Of a DNA stretch of 6,498 nt, positions 5,266-6,498 are shown piece by piece. The notes beneath the pieces are model-generated. The model was not told the DNA's origin. It searched no databases and worked only from the letters and a program-made list of their open reading frames with translations. The DNA is taken from contig JAGCZE010000210.1 of NCBI GenBank assembly GCA_017960415.1, positions 1 to 6,498 of the forward strand, in the 5' to 3' direction. A program made the position numbers and the translations under genes. This stretch comes from Lachnospiraceae bacterium. GTDB lineage: Bacteria > Bacillota_A > Clostridia > Lachnospirales > Lachnospiraceae. Within the stretch, counting starts at the first letter, position 1. Each line of letters opens with the position of its first letter.

Positions 5266-5970
5266 ATGAAAAGAGGAAAGAAATACCAGGACGCTGCAAA
5301 GCTCATCGACAAGTCACAGCTCTATGATGTTGAGGAAGCATGCGGTCTTGTAAAGAAAACATCTATCGCAAAATTTGACGAGACTATCGAGGCTCATTTC
5401 AGACTCGGCGTTGACGGACGTCACGCTGATCAGCAGGTTCGTGGTGCGGTTGTACTGCCTCACGGAACAGGTAAGACCGTTCGCGTTCTCGTTTTTGCCA
5501 AGGGCGACAAGGTTGCTGAAGCTGAGGCAGCAGGTGTCGATTATGTAGGCGGCGACGAGCTGATCCCCAAGATCCAGAATGACGGCTGGTTTGAGTTTGA
5601 CGTAGTTGTTGCAACTCCCGACATGATGGGTGTTGTTGGTCGTCTCGGTCGTGTACTCGGACCTAAGGGTCTCATGCCCAACCCCAAGGCCGGCACAGTA
5701 ACCATGGATGTTGCCAAGGCTATCGCTGTTATTAAAGCAGGTAAGATCGAGGATCGTCTCGACCAGTCAAATATTATCCATTGCCCTGTAGGAAAGGCTT
5801 CTTTCTCAGAGCAGCAGCTTACCGAGAACCTTAACACCCTGATCGGTGCTATCATCAAGGCTAAGCCCGCAGCTGCAAAGGGCGCTTACATCAAGAGCGT
5901 TGCTATCGCTTCTTCGATGGGCCCCGGTATCAAGCTGAATCCCGCAAAGCTTACAGGTGCTACCGCGTAA
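5266..5970 (+). CDS. rplA: 50S ribosomal protein L1 (uL1)
   Basis: L1 forms the mobile L1 stalk beside the E site and helps release deacylated tRNA; in several bacteria it also represses its own rplK-rplA mRNA. The start is the ATG at 5266 ([15 protein letters not shown]), eight bases after GAGGAGG at 5252-5258. An upstream in-frame GTG at 5215 would add 17 residues unlike any L1 and is rejected. The 234-residue product carries [13 protein letters not shown] (59-71), the conserved [20 protein letters not shown] (125-144) and the C-terminal [21 protein letters not shown] could not identify an L1 target site in the leader with confidence. It is the last gene of the rightward unit; a terminator follows 15 bp after its stop. 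Confidence 0.98.
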   Translation: MKRGKKYQDAAKLIDKSQLYDVEEACGLVKKTSIAKFDETIEAHFRLGVDGRHADQQVRGAVVLPHGTGKTVRVLVFAKGDKVAEAEAAGVDYVGGDELIPKIQNDGWFEFDVVVATPDMMGVVGRLGRVLGPKGLMPNPKAGTVTMDVAKAIAVIKAGKIEDRLDQSNIIHCPVGKASFSEQQLTENLNTLIGAIIKAKPAAAKGAYIKSVAIASSMGPGIKLNPAKLTGATA

Positions 5971-5985
5971 ATATCGCATTTTTCA

Positions 5986-6014
5986 GACCTCACCATTCGG
6001 TGGGGTCTTTTTTT
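5986..6014 (+). terminator. Rho-independent terminator after rplA
   Basis: GACCTCACC (5986-5994) pairs with GGTGGGGTC (5999-6007) as a 9-bp stem with one G-U pair and an ATTC loop, followed at once by seven T (6008-6014). This is a textbook intrinsic terminator and ends the ribosomal protein transcript. Confidence 0.92.
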
Positions 6015-6184
6015 GGCATGTGGGCTTTCTACATCGGTTTCCGGCCACGCCCCTGCCGGCCACAAAGCCTTGCCAGGGCAAAGAAAAAAATAGATATTGC
6101 GTAACTTATGTTTATTTAATAAAATAAATATGTCTGTTTAATGATGTGGGCTTACTATACTTTGATATTGGGAGGATGTTTGTT
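6015..6184. other. Intergenic region with GC-rich island and AT palindrome
   Basis: Two blocks stand out. A GC-rich stretch at about 6041-6076 has CCGGCCAC twice (6041-6048, 6056-6063) and short self-complementary parts such as CCGGC/GCCGG. An AT-rich palindrome, TTTATTT-AATA-AAATAAA, lies at 6111-6128. I see no convincing small ORF or known RNA here. The palindrome may be an operator or an upstream promoter element for the next gene. Confidence 0.4.
6156..6161 (+). promoter_or_regulatory. Possible -10 element for the nucleotidase gene
   Basis: TATACT at 6156-6161 is a good -10 hexamer, but the -35 position about 17 bases upstream (TCTGTT) is poor. It would give a very short leader with the GGGAGG (6170-6175) almost at the 5' end. 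The call is tentative; a promoter is expected in this gap because a strong terminator precedes it. Confidence 0.35.
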
Positions 6185-6498
6185 ATGGCGGAGAATATTA
6201 ACCTGACTTTGATCCATTCGAATGATTTTCATGGGGATTTTCTTGCGAAGGAAGAGGACGGGATTCAGAAGGGCGGTATTTCGCTGCTGTCCGGTTATGT
6301 ACAGGAACAGCGCGAGGATAAGGAGAATGTGATCTATGCGATCGCGGGCGATATGTTCAGGGGTTCGGTCATTGACAGCGAATATAAGGGGCTTTCGACC
6401 ATCGAACTTATGAACAGACTGATGCCCGATGTTGTTACGATCGGTAATCATGAGGTGGATTACGGTCTGGCGCATCTGCTGTTTATTGAAAAATGTGC
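6185..6498 (+). CDS. Metallophosphatase / 5'-nucleotidase family protein, 5' part (runs off the window)
   Basis: The first 104 codons are present. The protein begins MAENINLTLIHSNDFHGDFL, carrying the metal-binding NDFHG (Asp14, His16), then AGD (Asp56) and GNHE (87-90). These are the first, second and third signature blocks of the calcineurin-like phosphoesterase domain in the UshA/5'-nucleotidase family, which hydrolyses nucleotides or related phosphoesters with a two-metal site. There is no signal peptide before the first beta-strand, unlike the exported UshA or YfkN types, so a cytoplasmic enzyme (YunD-like) is more likely. The ATG is set by GGGAGG nine bases upstream. It is separated from rplA by a strong terminator and is probably its own unit. 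The C-terminal substrate domain lies outside the window, so substrate cannot be judged. Confidence 0.9.
   Translation, partial: MAENINLTLIHSNDFHGDFLAKEEDGIQKGGISLLSGYVQEQREDKENVIYAIAGDMFRGSVIDSEYKGLSTIELMNRLMPDVVTIGNHEVDYGLAHLLFIEKC

Noticed and set aside
6155..6475. 106-codon minus-strand open frame at the right edge
   Set aside because: It is antisense to the 5'-nucleotidase gene, whose metal-binding motifs and SD are clear.

Overview
The window looks like a chromosomal segment of a Gram-positive anaerobe of class Clostridia, most likely Lachnospiraceae. This rests on the order rpmG-secE-nusG-rplK-rplA, on strong AGGAGG-type ribosome binding sites, and on NusG wording (the NGN domain segment around LQDQIL and the GRETPVEL tail) that I recall from Lachnospiraceae. 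It also rests on the pairing of a NusG-domain-II protein with a Gx-transporter family membrane protein, which is common in Clostridia. The family assignment is recall and inference, not a search.

Layout. Positions 1-3492 hold a three-gene unit on the minus strand. It reads, in transcription order, a secreted subtilisin-like (S8) protease, a membrane-anchored NusG-domain-II protein, and a Gx-transporter (PF07456-like) membrane protein. The unit ends in a hairpin and T-tract at 30-55, which sits inside a repeat-like element. A good sigma-A type promoter (TTGACT, 17 bp, TATAGT on the minus strand, 3539-3567) drives it, and the placement of this promoter decides the protease start.

Positions 3493-3771 form a divergent promoter region. 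A TTGACG-N17-TACATT promoter with an extended -10 TG (3625-3653) fires to the right into a leader of about 110 nt with two inverted repeats. It then enters rpmG (49 aa, missed by length-limited ORF calling), secE, nusG, rplK and rplA. Together these supply a ribosomal protein, a translocon subunit, a transcription elongation factor and the L11/L1 stalk proteins. A Rho-independent terminator (5986-6014) closes this unit directly after rplA, so rplJ-rplL do not follow here. The window ends inside a signal-less metallophosphatase/5'-nucleotidase (6185 onward).

The parts most worth a second look are these: a three-copy GTCGAACA/TGTTCGAC element across the nusG stop codon that can form two mutually exclusive hairpins; the structured rpmG leader; a His-rich 12-residue tandem repeat inserted in a loop of the Gx-transporter protein; a 34-bp imperfect duplication spanning the stop codon of the NusG-II gene; and a NusG whose KOW glycine is replaced by cysteine. 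I see no CRISPR array, insertion sequence, tRNA or rRNA. Nothing here is clearly a new defence or mobile system; the core is housekeeping, with unusual details.
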